DNA of 64,000 nucleotides from CAUZWH01 sp965247665. Its GTDB lineage: Bacteria > Pseudomonadota > Alphaproteobacteria > SHVV01. A model generated the notes under the pieces. The model worked only from the letters and a program-made list of their open reading frames with translations, did no database searches and was not told where the DNA came from. The stretch is from contig CBDFHH010000002.1 in the NCBI GenBank assembly GCA_965247665.1, positions 310,001 through 374,000 on the forward strand, read 5' to 3'. This document shows positions 25,949 through 35,284 of the stretch, in pieces; positions within the stretch are counted from its first letter, which is position 1; every line of letters starts with the position of its first letter. The translations under genes and the position numbers were made by a program.

Positions 25949-28284
25949 GTGAAGCGACGGTTCAACAACCCCGCGATACGATCGCCGGTGGCGTCGGCGC
26001 TTTGATGCGCCACGACAGCGCGGTCAAGCACGTCACCGGCGCCGCGACCTATGTCGACGACATGCCCGACATCGTCGGCACGCTCCACGCCTTCCTGGTC
26101 AAGAGCCCGGTTGCTTGCGGCGAAATCCGCGATATCGATGTCGAGGCGGCGGCCCGATCGCCCGGCGTCGTGGCCATCGTCACGGCCGACGACATCCCCG
26201 GCACCAACGACATTGCGCCGATCATTCGCGGCGAGCCGCTGCTTTCCGAAGGGACCGTCGAATATATCGGCCACCCCGTCGCTTGCGTCGTCGCCGACAG
26301 CTTTGCCGCCGCGCGCGACGCCGCCGCACTGGTCACCCTCGATGTCGCCGAACAAGCGCCGGTACTGTCGATCGCACACGCGCTTGCCGCCGAGAGCTAC
26401 GTCGCCAAGCCGCAGATCATGAAACGCGGCGACGCCGCCCGGGCCATTGCCAAGGCGCCGCACCGCCTGTCCGGCAAACTCGAAATCGGCGGCCAGGACC
26501 ATTTCTATCTCGAAGGGCAGATTGCCCTCGCGGTGCCCCGGGAAGACCGCGACATGCTGGTCTACAGCTCGACCCAGAACCCGACCGAGGTGCAGCACGG
26601 GGTGGCGCGCATCCTCGGCCTCGCTGCCGGCGACGTCACGGTCGAGGTGCGGCGCATGGGCGGCGGCTTCGGCGGCAAGGAAAGCCAGGCTACCATCGTC
26701 GCGGCGATAGCCGCGCTGTGTGCGGACAAGGCCGGCCGTCCGGTCAAGCTCCGCCTCAACCGCGACGACGACATGATCGTCACCGGCAAGCGTCACGACT
26801 TCCTGGCGGAATGGACCGTCGGCTTCGACGAGCGCGGCCGTATCGCCGGCCTCGACATGACCCTGGCCTCGCGGGCCGGGAATGTCGCCGACCACTCGCC
26901 CTCGGTGATGGTGCGTGCGCTATGCCATGTCGACAATTGCTACCACCTGCCGGCGGCACATTTTCGCGGCTATGTCTGCAAGACCAACACCGTGTCGAAC
27001 ACAGCGTTTCGCGGCTATGGCGGCCCCCAGGGCATCGTCGCCATCGAGCGCGTGATCGAGGACATTGCCCGCCACCTCGGCAAGACCCGCGACGAGGTTC
27101 GGCGCGTCAACTACTACGGCACCGATACCGGCAACACCACGCCCTACGGCCAGCGCGTGCACGACAACATCATCGAGCCCTTGGTCGACAGCCTGTGGGC
27201 GGCCGCCGAGATGGACCGGCGCCGCACCGAGGTCGACCGTTTCAACGCCGCCAACGACATCATCAAGAAGGGATTGGCGTTGTCGCCGGTCAAGTTCGGC
27301 GTGTCCTTCAATATGCCGAGCCTCAACCAGTCGGGCGCGTTGGTGCATGTCTACACCGACGGCTCGGTGCACCTGAACCATGGCGGCACCGAGATGGGTC
27401 AGGGTCTCTACGTCAAGGTCGCCCAGGTCGTGGCCGAGGTGTTTCAGATCGACATCGATCACGTCAAGATCAGCGCCACCCGCACCGACAAGGTGCCCAA
27501 CACCCCGCCGACTGCGGGCTCGGTCGGCTCCGACCTCAACGGCGCTGCCGCGCAAAATGCGGCCGAGCAGATCAAGAAACGCCTAATCGGTGTCGCCGCC
27601 AAGGAGTTCGGCGTCGCCAGGGCGGCGGTCAGTTTCGTCGACAACAAGGTCGTTGCCGGCAACCATGTCACGACGTTCGCCGACCTCGCCCAGCTCGCTT
27701 GGGCCAAGCGGGTGTCGCTATCGGCCGCCGGCTACTACAAGACGCCGAAGATCCATTGGGACGGCGAGACCATGACCGGCCGTCCCTTCTACTACTACGC
27801 CTACGGCACTGCGATCTCGGAGGTGGCGATCGACACGCTGAGCGGCGAAACCCGGGTGCTGCGCACCGATATCCTGCACGATTGCGGATCGTCGATTAAT
27901 CCGGCGATCGACATGGGCCAGATCGAAGGCGCCTTCGTCCAGGGCCAGGGTTGGCTCACGACCGAGGAGCTGTGGTGGGACGAGCGCGGCGAGCTCAAAA
28001 CCCACGCGCCCTCGACCTACAAGATCCCGGGTTCGCGCGACGTACCGCCCGACCTCCGCGTCCACATCCTCGACGATGCGCCCAACCGCGAACCCACGGT
28101 GTTCCGCTCCAAGGCGGTCGGCGAGCCGCCGCTAATGCTGGCGGTCTCGGTGTGGCTGGCGATCCGAGACGCTATCGCCTCGCTCAGCCCCGGCGGCGAA
28201 CCGATCGCCCTCGACGTTCCCGCCACACCGGAGCGGGTGCTGATGGCGGTCGAGGCAATCCGCGCAAAGGGTTCAACTCACTAG
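25945..28284 (+). CDS. xdhB: Xanthine dehydrogenase molybdenum-binding subunit
   Basis: A 779-residue XdhB; its ATG overlaps the xdhA stop (ATGA). Molybdopterin and substrate motifs are complete: STQNPTEVQ (about 211), MGGGFGGKES (about 238), NTAFRGYGGPQG (about 352), GGTEMGQGL (about 485) and the catalytic glutamate in AVGEPPLML (about 730). The AFRGYGGPQ loop with the substrate arginine is that of true xanthine dehydrogenases. With XdhA it makes urate for PuuD. The XdhC chaperone gene, usually third, is not in this window. Confidence 0.95.
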
Positions 28285-28363
28285 ACCAAATCATTCGCTG
28301 CCATCCGGTGGGATAGAGAAGAGAACTTCCACCTCCGAGCTGTCGACCATGCTCGGTGCACAA

Positions 28364-28392
28364 GAAACCCGCCCCCCTTGCGAGGGGCGGGT
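28364..28392 (-). terminator. Rho-independent terminator of the BMP binding-protein gene
   Basis: On the minus strand the 9-base arms ACCCGCCCC and GGGGCGGGT (28392-28384 with 28375-28367) form a hairpin followed by TTTCTTG. It lies 26 bases after the stop of the BMP-family gene. Confidence 0.7.
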
Positions 28393-28418
28393 GAGATCGG
28401 AGCAAGATCGGGCGCGAG

Positions 28419-29507
28419 CTACAGCTTGCCGATCACGCCTGTGACCAAGTAGTCCATGCCCCACAGATCGGCGTCCGAGGGGGTCTTGCCGGCGGCGATG
28501 CGTTCCTGGCCGCCCTGGTCGTAGATCGGGCCCTCGAACACATGGGCACCATCGATGATCTCCTGGCGCCGCGCCATCACCTTGGCTTTGACGTCGGCCG
28601 AGACCATCGGCCCGCAGCAGGCGATATCTGTGCCGCCGTGGGCGATGCCAAGGAACTCGCCGTAGGGCTGGGTCTTCCATTCCTGGCCGGATGAGATTTT
28701 CGTCAGCAGCGGGTTGAGATACTTGTCCCACACCCATACCGACGAACAACCCACCGCGTTGCTCGCGAACTCGGACATGTCGCGGTGGTGGCCGGTCGCG
28801 AACGCATCCTTCTCCTGCGCTGCGATCAGCGCCGCCGGCGTATCGACATGGATGCCGATCGCATCGACGCCCTGCTCCATCAGCGCCAGCGCCGCCGCTC
28901 GCTCCTTAACCGGATCGACCCAGGAGCCGGTGTAGACGACGTTCACCGTGGCGTTCGGGTTCATGCGCCGCGCGCCGAGCAGATAGGCGTTGACAGTCCA
29001 ATTGACCAAGCCGATCGGGTGCGCGGCGATGAAGCCCAGCTTGCCGCTCTTCGTCATCGCGCCCGCGACCATCCCGCACAAATGCTGGCTCTCATAGGTA
29101 CGGCCGTAATAGGACTGCAGATTGGGGCCGTTGGTGGTCCCCGCCGGGTTGAGGAACGCGACCTCGGGATACTCCTTGGAGAGTTCCAGGAACGTGTCGC
29201 TATAGCCGAATGCCGAGCCGATGATGATGTTGAAGCCACGCTGGATGTAACGCTCCGCCGCCGGCCGAATCTGCGACGCGACCTCCGGCACCTTTTCGGT
29301 GAACGGAATCTTGACGCCGAGCTGGCTCTCGAGGCGTTGGCGCGCCTCGTCGATAGCTTGGGTCCAGCCGCCGTCGTTCTTCACGTCGAAATAGATCATG
29401 GCGATCTTCGGGTCGCCTTCGAGCTTGAACTGCGCGTGCGCCGTTCCGGTGAACGCCACCGCCACGGCGACCGCCACCAGCGTCAGCCAAACTGTCCTGA
29501 TTTGCAT
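28419..29507 (-). CDS. BMP-family ABC transporter substrate-binding protein
   Basis: A 362-residue periplasmic binding protein of the BMP/PnrA/Med class, starting at ATG 29507 with a clear signal peptide (MQIRTVWLTLVAVAVAVAFT, cleavage after AHA). Typical segments include IAMIYFDVKNDGGWTQAIDE, IIGSAFGYSDTFLELSKEYP and GKLGFIAAHPIGLVNWTVN. BMP proteins bind nucleosides or related compounds. It probably serves the NupOPQ-type ATPase and permeases at 12928-16602, as no other BMP protein is in the window. Separation of the two by 12 kb is unusual. A creatininase-family gene precedes it. Confidence 0.9.
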   Translation of the reverse strand: MQIRTVWLTLVAVAVAVAFTGTAHAQFKLEGDPKIAMIYFDVKNDGGWTQAIDEARQRLESQLGVKIPFTEKVPEVASQIRPAAERYIQRGFNIIIGSAFGYSDTFLELSKEYPEVAFLNPAGTTNGPNLQSYYGRTYESQHLCGMVAGAMTKSGKLGFIAAHPIGLVNWTVNAYLLGARRMNPNATVNVVYTGSWVDPVKERAAALALMEQGVDAIGIHVDTPAALIAAQEKDAFATGHHRDMSEFASNAVGCSSVWVWDKYLNPLLTKISSGQEWKTQPYGEFLGIAHGGTDIACCGPMVSADVKAKVMARRQEIIDGAHVFEGPIYDQGGQERIAAGKTPSDADLWGMDYLVTGVIGKL

Positions 29508-29647
29508 GGGGTTAGACCTCCCTGTTGCTAGATGAAACCAACCCTCCGCGAAGCAGCGGCCGTGCACCGGCCGGGCTCCGGAAAGGCAACGATACGGTTG
29601 CGAAGCCGACCCTCGGTATTCGGCTGAACATTGCCTCGCAACCAATT

Positions 29648-30430
29648 TCAATCCCCCTTACGCTCTTCGTAGGAGGGCTGAAGGTTCTCCATCATCTCGA
29701 CCAGCGCGTTCACCGAGGCGTCGATGAACGCCTGGCCCGATTGTCCCGACGCCTTGTGCGGGTCGCCGAAGATGGAAGCGTGATTGGAATCGGGCGTCGG
29801 TCGCCTGCGGTAGGTCCGCGACGGCTCCACCGGTGCCACCAGATCCCAACCGACCAGCGGTGCGTAGACGCCTGCAAGCCGGTCCATCTTGACCAGGTCG
29901 GGTCGGGTCGCGAGTTGAAACGAGGTTTCGAACTCGCCGCCGTGGCCCATGCCACCGACCTCCGAGTTACGCAGCGCATGCACAGCGCCCGCGCCCGGCT
30001 CCCAATAGCTGACCGCGGTGACGGTGATGTCGTGATCGTCGAGGTCGTCGATCAACCGCCGCGCCACCGCGTCGTTCGAGGTGCCGTTGGGCCGGTTACC
30101 GTTAAGCAGCAGGACGTTCTTGAAGCCCTGCTTGATCAGCGCCGAACCGATCTCGTAGAGCATTTCCTGGTAGGTCGGGATCGACAGCGAGATCGTCCCC
30201 GGAAAGTGCTCGAAGGTCTTCGAGACGGCATAGGGCACCGCCGGCGCGACCACCGCATTGACCCGCTTGGCCAGTTCGATCGCCATGTATTCGGCCTGAT
30301 GCGTGTCGGTATCACACGGCATGTGCGGGCCATGTGATTCGGTAGCCCCGGTCGGCACGATCACCAGCCATTGCCCGGCGATCGCCGCGGCAATTTCGTC
30401 GTAGTTCATGTAGCCGAGTCGCACTTCCAT
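29648..30430 (-). CDS. Creatininase-family protein with changed metal ligand
   Basis: A 260-residue member of the creatinine amidohydrolase family. The N-terminal metal motif PTGATESHGPHMPCDTD is intact (Glu, His and Asp ligands), as is GHGGEFETS around residue 167. The middle motif, normally NGHGGN with a metal-binding His, reads NGNRPNG, so one ligand is Asn. The family opens cyclic amides such as creatinine or acts on FAPy intermediates. It lies upstream of the BMP binding-protein gene in the same direction, so it may open a ring in the imported compound. Confidence 0.85.
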   Translation of the reverse strand: MEVRLGYMNYDEIAAAIAGQWLVIVPTGATESHGPHMPCDTDTHQAEYMAIELAKRVNAVVAPAVPYAVSKTFEHFPGTISLSIPTYQEMLYEIGSALIKQGFKNVLLLNGNRPNGTSNDAVARRLIDDLDDHDITVTAVSYWEPGAGAVHALRNSEVGGMGHGGEFETSFQLATRPDLVKMDRLAGVYAPLVGWDLVAPVEPSRTYRRRPTPDSNHASIFGDPHKASGQSGQAFIDASVNALVEMMENLQPSYEERKGD

Positions 30431-30490
30431 CAGTCAGCCTTTTCCCTTAGGTTCGGCGCCGCCCTCCCACCGAACAAAGGCGGCACCATC

Positions 30491-31090
30491 GTGCCCGACA
30501 TCGAGGCCTCGTTCGATATCGACCAGCCGTTCGAGCGCGTCTGGGATTTCTTCCAGCAGGTTCCGCAGGTCGTCACCTGCATGCCCGGCCTCGAGCTGAT
30601 CGGCCAGACCGGCGCGGCCAGCTACGAAGGTCGGGTCAAGATCAAGCTTGGCCCCATCAACGCAGCGTTCCAGGGTGAAGCCACCATCGTCAATATCGAC
30701 GCTCGCGCGCATTCGGCACATATCGAGGCCAAGGGCGTCGACCGCCAGGGCGGCAGCCGCGCCAGTGCCGAGGTCACCTACGAAGTCAGCGCCGGCGACG
30801 CCGGCGCTCATGTCCGACTCTACGGCAACATCAAGCTGACCGGGGCGCTGGCCCAGATGGGCCGCAGCGGTATCGTTCAGGACGTTGCCGACCGGTTGAC
30901 CGTTCAATTTGCCGACAACCTCCGGATCAAACTCGCGACCGTGGCCACTGCCGACGATGCCGAGACAGCGCCGGCTACGCCGGCGCCATCGGCCGGGAAC
31001 CCGACGATCTCCGGCGCCAATTTGGTGCTCGGCATCCTGTGGTCGCGGGTGAAACGGGCTTTCGCTTTCATCTTCGGGCGAACCGACTAA
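30491..31090 (+). CDS. CoxG/SRPBCC-family protein
   Basis: A 199-residue protein from GTG 30491 (VPDIEASFDIDQPFERVWDF), preceded by AAAGGCGG. Residues 1-145 form the SRPBCC fold of the CO-dehydrogenase subunit G family, with VVTCMPGLELIG, YEGRVKIKLGPINAAFQGEA and YGNIKLTGALAQMGR. A low-complexity linker leads to a C-terminal hydrophobic and basic tail (LVLGILWSRVKRAFAFIF), probably a membrane anchor. CoxG-type proteins accompany molybdenum hydroxylases and help membrane attachment or electron transfer to quinones. Here it faces a three-subunit molybdenum hydroxylase across a short convergent gap. Confidence 0.87.
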   Translation: MPDIEASFDIDQPFERVWDFFQQVPQVVTCMPGLELIGQTGAASYEGRVKIKLGPINAAFQGEATIVNIDARAHSAHIEAKGVDRQGGSRASAEVTYEVSAGDAGAHVRLYGNIKLTGALAQMGRSGIVQDVADRLTVQFADNLRIKLATVATADDAETAPATPAPSAGNPTISGANLVLGILWSRVKRAFAFIFGRTD

Positions 31091-31115
31091 CCGCTCCCGC
31101 CCCGCCGCTCGCGGA

Positions 31116-31133
31116 CCCCGGCTTTCGCCGGGG
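31116..31133. terminator. Dispersed palindrome, probable bidirectional terminator
   Basis: Seven-base arms CCCCGGC (31116-31122) and GCCGGGG (31127-31133) enclose TTTC, followed by TGACA. This is a widespread alphaproteobacterial intergenic repeat. It lies between the convergent CoxG and molybdenum hydroxylase genes. Confidence 0.6.
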
Positions 31134-31207
31134 TGACAGCCCGAGAATGTTGCCGACGAAGGACGTTCATTCCACAACCCCGTCTTGGCGATTTGGCCCC
31201 AACACCG

Positions 31208-33613
31208 TTATTCCGCGGCCTTGGCGCGGGCTTGCGTCAGCATTTCGTGGATCGCGTTCGGGGTCAGCGGGGCCGAGCGAATCGGCGCGATGCCGAACGG
31301 CCTCAGGGCGTCCTCGACCGCCGACGCATAAACTTGCGCCACCGGAATCGTGCCGGCTTCGCCGACACCCTTGACTCCGAGCGGATTGAGCGGCGTCGGC
31401 GTTTCCGAATGGATAATCTCGACGTTGGGCACCTCGGTCGCGTAGGGGATGAGAAAGTCCATGAAGTTGGCGTTGAGCGGAATACCGTCTTCATCAAACT
31501 CGCAGCGTTCGTAGAACGCCCCGCCGACACCCTGGCCGATGCCGCCCATGACCTGGCCTTCGACGATCATCGGGTTGATCATCTTGCCGCAATCGTGGAT
31601 GCAAACATAGCGCTTGACGTCGATCGTGCACAGCTCGGGGTCGACTTCGATGATCGCGGCATGGACGCCGAACGCCCAGGTCGAGTGCGGCGGACTGTAA
31701 TAGTCAGTAGCCTCGATACCCGGCGCCTTGCCTTCGGCCAGCGGCGGTCCGTCGTATCTGCTGGCCGGGGCAAACTGCGTCGCGCTCGCCGCCGCTTCGT
31801 TGAACGCATAACGCAGCGGATTGGTCGCCGTGGCAATCTCGGCCAGCGTCGCCGAGCGATTGGTACCGACCACCCAGGCGGCCCCGTCGCGCAGCTCGAT
31901 GTCCTCCTCGGCGCACTCCAGCATGTTGGCGGCGGCTTCGACGATCTGCGCGCGCGCTTTCACCGCCGCCTTGTGGATGGCGTTGCCGCTGCATACCGCG
32001 GCACGGCTCGCGAAGGTGGCCACGCCCCACTCGAAGGCGCTGGTATCGCCTTCAACCACGATCACGTCCTCGACCCGCGCACCGGTTTGGTCGGCGGCGA
32101 TCTGCGCGAACACCGTCTCGTGGCCCTGGCCCTGACTGGTCAGACCGGTGTTGACATAGACCTTGCCGGTGATCGGATGGATCTTGACGTGGCCGCCCTC
32201 GTACGGCCCCAGGCCGGTGCCCTCGACATAGAAGCCGAGACCGAGGCCGAGATAGCGGCCTTCCCTGCGCGCCGCCTCCTGCTGCTTGCCGAAACCCTCG
32301 AAGTCGATCTCGCGGCTCACCCGGTCGAGTGCCTTTTCGTAATCACCGCTGTCGTAGCTGACTTGAAGCCCGTCCGCGAAGATCACACCTTCGCGGACAT
32401 ACGGGAACTCGCTCGGAGTGATGAAGTTGCGGCGTCGCACCTCGAGCCGATCGAGGCCGAGCTCGTCGGCAAGCTGGTCCATCGCCCGCTCGATCGCGTA
32501 GCAGGCATGCGGACGCCCGCAACCGCGATAGGGTGTCACCTGCACCGTCGGCAGGTAGATCGGCCGGAAGGAGATGCGGAAATTGGGGATCCGGTAAGGC
32601 CCCGCGACCGAGGTCGAGCCGACCTGGGCGACCGCGATGCCGTAGGGAATGAACGCGCCGGTATCGTGAAGGAAGTCGTCCCTGAGGCCGGTCACGGTGC
32701 CGTCCTCCAATGCCGCCAGCTCGACCGTGTGGATCTGAGTGCGCTCTTGGGAAGCGCCGATGAAGTTCTCGACCCGGTCCTCGATGAATTTGACCGGCCG
32801 CTTGAACTGCATCGCCGCCAGCGGCACCAGCACCTCGTCGGGCTGGAACATCATGATCTTCTGGCCGAAGCCACCCCCGACATTGGGCGCGATGACGCGG
32901 ATCTTGTCCTCGTCGATACTGAATAGCGAGGCCAGGCCGCCGCGTACCGACAGGGTCGCCTGGGTGCTGTCCCATACCGTCAGCTCGCCGGTGACGTCGT
33001 CCCAGCGTGCCGCCATCGCCCGGCACTCCATGGGCGCCGCGGTGCTGCGTTCGACCCGCACCTTGATCCTGGTGATGTGGCCGGCTTTGGCAAAGGCGTC
33101 GTCGGTGTCGCCGGTTTCGACCAGGAAATTGCCAGCGACGTTGTTGGGTACGTCCGGATGTACCAACGGCGCACCCGGTTCGACCGCCTTCTCGATATCC
33201 ATCTCCACCGGCAGCGGCTCGTAGTCGACCTCGATCAGCCGCGCCGCGTCCTCGGCAACATAGCGATCGACGGCGATCACCATGGCGATGCACTGACCGA
33301 CGTAATGAACGTCGCCGCGCGCCAGCGGCCGCTGGGTCTTGGGATGCGTGAGGTCGGGGTGGGGGATCAGCAGCGGCAACTCGACATCGAGGTCGCCGAT
33401 ATTGTCGCAGGTGTAGACCGTGACCACCCCGTCAAGGGCTTCGGCAGCACCGGTATCGACCGACCTGATCTTGGCGCGGGCCACCGCGCTGCGCACGAAA
33501 GCGCCGTGCAGCGCGCCAGGCAGGTCGATATCGTCGATGAAGCTGCCTTCGCCGCGCAGCAATGCGGGGTCGGCGTTACGCGCGATCGGTTCTCCGAACT
33601 GCATGGTCGACAT
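31208..33613 (-). CDS. Molybdenum hydroxylase large subunit (xanthine dehydrogenase/CoxL family)
   Basis: An 801-residue molybdopterin-binding subunit from ATG 33613, with GGGAAG eight bases upstream. Motifs include RGEGSFIDDIDLPGALHGAF near the start, VGGGFGQKIMMF (about 240), the active-site loop PYRGCGRPHACYAIER (about 365) and the catalytic Glu in GVGEAGTIPVAQV (about 745). The AYxCSFR loop of true CO dehydrogenase is missing and the loop is a variant of AYRGAGR, so this is not a CO oxidiser. It probably hydroxylates an aldehyde or N-heterocycle. It is last in a run with the CoxS- and CoxM-like, HyuB and HyuA genes. Confidence 0.9.
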   Translation of the reverse strand: MSTMQFGEPIARNADPALLRGEGSFIDDIDLPGALHGAFVRSAVARAKIRSVDTGAAEALDGVVTVYTCDNIGDLDVELPLLIPHPDLTHPKTQRPLARGDVHYVGQCIAMVIAVDRYVAEDAARLIEVDYEPLPVEMDIEKAVEPGAPLVHPDVPNNVAGNFLVETGDTDDAFAKAGHITRIKVRVERSTAAPMECRAMAARWDDVTGELTVWDSTQATLSVRGGLASLFSIDEDKIRVIAPNVGGGFGQKIMMFQPDEVLVPLAAMQFKRPVKFIEDRVENFIGASQERTQIHTVELAALEDGTVTGLRDDFLHDTGAFIPYGIAVAQVGSTSVAGPYRIPNFRISFRPIYLPTVQVTPYRGCGRPHACYAIERAMDQLADELGLDRLEVRRRNFITPSEFPYVREGVIFADGLQVSYDSGDYEKALDRVSREIDFEGFGKQQEAARREGRYLGLGLGFYVEGTGLGPYEGGHVKIHPITGKVYVNTGLTSQGQGHETVFAQIAADQTGARVEDVIVVEGDTSAFEWGVATFASRAAVCSGNAIHKAAVKARAQIVEAAANMLECAEEDIELRDGAAWVVGTNRSATLAEIATATNPLRYAFNEAAASATQFAPASRYDGPPLAEGKAPGIEATDYYSPPHSTWAFGVHAAIIEVDPELCTIDVKRYVCIHDCGKMINPMIVEGQVMGGIGQGVGGAFYERCEFDEDGIPLNANFMDFLIPYATEVPNVEIIHSETPTPLNPLGVKGVGEAGTIPVAQVYASAVEDALRPFGIAPIRSAPLTPNAIHEMLTQARAKAAE

Positions 33614-33887
33614 CGCTAGACTTCCCGGGATTGGTATCGGTTGCAGACGAGGGCGGAAGTGTTCGGGCGTTGGCGAAGGTGCGAACCGGCCCGATTGCCC
33701 CCGCGTTCGGATGCCCGCCGCACCCAACCCTCGCTCGCCGACTGCGGCGCGAGGGCGCCTCTGTCGACGCCCCCGTCTGCGCGGCCGGCGCTTGAAACAA
33801 ATCCAGGCCGGGCGCCCTCTGCCGCCTGCGGGAGAGAGCCGAGGGTGAGGGTGAACGCTGGGGCAAACATCGAGTTCCTCCGTCGCC
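33614..33887. repeat. Intergenic repeat within the molybdenum hydroxylase operon
   Basis: A 274-base gap separates the 2Fe-2S and large-subunit genes although neighbouring genes are almost touching. It contains GC-rich palindromic pieces (CCCTCACCCTCGGCTCTC, TCCCGCAGGCGGCAGAGG on the minus strand) like those at 20190-20315. The sequence is open in the large-subunit frame but looks like an inserted dispersed repeat, not coding DNA. Confidence 0.5.
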
Positions 33888-34418
33888 CTAAGCGCTGCGC
33901 ATCGTTTCGGCGCTGCGGCGGAAGGCGGCAACGATGTTCTTGTAGCCGGTGCAGCGGCATAGATTACCGGATAACACCTCGCGCACCCCTTTCTCCGAGA
34001 GGTCGGGCTCGGGCTCCTCCTCGAGATAATTGAGGATCGCCATGACGAAGCCGGGCGTGCAATAGCCGCATTGCAGGCCGTGGCACTCGCGGAAAGCCTG
34101 CTGGATCGGGTGCAGTTCGCCGTCCGGGCCGGCAACGCCTTCGACCGTGCGGATCTCGGCACCGTCGGCCTGCACCGCGAACGCCAGGCACGACCGACCG
34201 GCGCGGCCGTTGATGATCACCGTGCAGCAGCCGCACACGCCGTGTTCACAGCCGACATGGGTCCCGGTCAGGCGCAGCTCGTGACGGATGAAGTCGCTTA
34301 GCAGCAGTCGCGGACTGATCTCGCGTTCGACCTTCTCGCCGTTGACGGTGAGCGAGATGGGAATGCGCGGATCGCTCGAACGTTCCGGAATTTTCGGGCG
34401 ACCAATCGACTTTCCCAT
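33888..34418 (-). CDS. Molybdenum hydroxylase 2Fe-2S subunit (CoxS-like)
   Basis: A 176-residue iron-sulphur subunit. Cluster II motif CEHGVCGCCTVIINGRAGRSC (split here as CEHGVCGCC and RSCLAFA, about 76-100) and cluster I motif CGYCTPGF with GNLCRCTGYKNI (about 130-165) are complete. It carries electrons from the Mo site to the FAD subunit. It begins two bases after the FAD-subunit stop and is followed by a repeat-filled gap before the large-subunit gene. The N-terminal extension (MGKSIGRPKIPERSSDPR) is slightly long for the family. Confidence 0.92.
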   Translation of the reverse strand: MGKSIGRPKIPERSSDPRIPISLTVNGEKVEREISPRLLLSDFIRHELRLTGTHVGCEHGVCGCCTVIINGRAGRSCLAFAVQADGAEIRTVEGVAGPDGELHPIQQAFRECHGLQCGYCTPGFVMAILNYLEEEPEPDLSEKGVREVLSGNLCRCTGYKNIVAAFRRSAETMRSA

Positions 34419-34420
34419 GA

Positions 34421-35284
34421 CTATCCCCCTGCCCGATCGGCGGCCGTCTTCGCCGTTCGTTTGACCAGCGTCGCCACCAGCGTCCGGCGGTAGGCCACGC
34501 TCGCTTGGCGATCGTCCGCGGCGGTGACGTATTCCATAGCCGCCTCCCCAGCGGCCTCGAGCGCGGCCTCACCCAGCGTTGAGCCGACCAGCGCGGTCTC
34601 GGCGTGGGCGAGGCGCGTCGGCTTCGAACCGATGCCACAACCGGCCAGGCTCGCGGCGGTACATGCGCCGCCCTCGACCGTAACGATCGCGCACACGCCG
34701 GCCAACGCGTAGTCGCCATGGCGCCGCGCCACTTCCTGAAAGGCGTAGCCGGCGTTGGCCGGCAGCGCCGGGATCCGCACCTCGGTCAGCAGCTCGTCCT
34801 CGCCGATCGAGGTGGTCATGTGGAACTGAAACAGATCCTCGGCCGCAATCGTGCGCTCGCCATCGGGGCCCTGGACCACCACCGACCCCCCGGTGACGAC
34901 CAGCAGGCACGGCAGCTCGGCTGCAGCGTCGGCATGGGCGATGCTGCCGCCGACCGTGCCGCGGTTGCGGATGACGATGTGCGCCACGTTTGCCATGACC
35001 TCGGCGATCAGCGGATTGGCCCGGTTGGCAGCGGCGTCGAGTTCAAGCTCGCGATGACGGGTCATCGCGCCAACTCGGATCACGCCGTCCTCAACGGCAA
35101 TGCCGCCGAGTTCGCCGATCTTGCGCAGATCGACGAGCTTCGACGGCGTGGCGATGCGAAAGTTCATCGTCGGGATCAGGCTCTGGCCTCCGGCCAGCGG
35201 CCGCGCCATGTCGTCGCCGGTCAGCTCCTTGATCGCGTGGGCGATGCTCTCCGGGGCCACGTAGTCGAACAACGCCGGCTTCAT
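34421..35284 (-). CDS. Molybdenum hydroxylase FAD-binding subunit (CoxM-like)
   Basis: A 287-residue FAD subunit from ATG 35284, overlapping the HyuB stop (ATGA). FAD contacts are visible in RPLAGGQSLIPTMNFR (about 29-44) and NRGTVGGSIAHADAAAELP (about 105-123); the C-terminal CO_deh_flav domain follows. It transfers electrons from the iron-sulphur subunit to an acceptor. Translational coupling to the hydantoinase gene ties the oxidoreductase to the ring-opening enzyme. Confidence 0.92.
   Translation of the reverse strand: MKPALFDYVAPESIAHAIKELTGDDMARPLAGGQSLIPTMNFRIATPSKLVDLRKIGELGGIAVEDGVIRVGAMTRHRELELDAAANRANPLIAEVMANVAHIVIRNRGTVGGSIAHADAAAELPCLLVVTGGSVVVQGPDGERTIAAEDLFQFHMTTSIGEDELLTEVRIPALPANAGYAFQEVARRHGDYALAGVCAIVTVEGGACTAASLAGCGIGSKPTRLAHAETALVGSTLGEAALEAAGEAAMEYVTAADDRQASVAYRRTLVATLVKRTAKTAADRAGG

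Noticed and set aside
26115..27899. A 594-codon open frame inside xdhB
   Set aside because: It is a shifted-frame shadow with arginine- and glycine-rich composition; xdhB has all its motifs.
31133..32926. A 597-codon plus-strand open frame opposite the molybdenum hydroxylase
   Set aside because: It is antisense to a gene with complete catalytic motifs and has no family similarity.
33614..34162. In-frame upstream extension of the molybdenum hydroxylase large subunit to 984 residues
   Set aside because: The extension overlaps the 2Fe-2S gene and reads as repeat-derived, low-complexity sequence; ATG 33613 has a good ribosome binding site and matches the family start.
31208..35284. Calling the CoxMSL-like set a carbon monoxide dehydrogenase
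   Set aside because: The diagnostic AYxCSFR active-site loop is absent; the loop reads PYRGCGRPHA.
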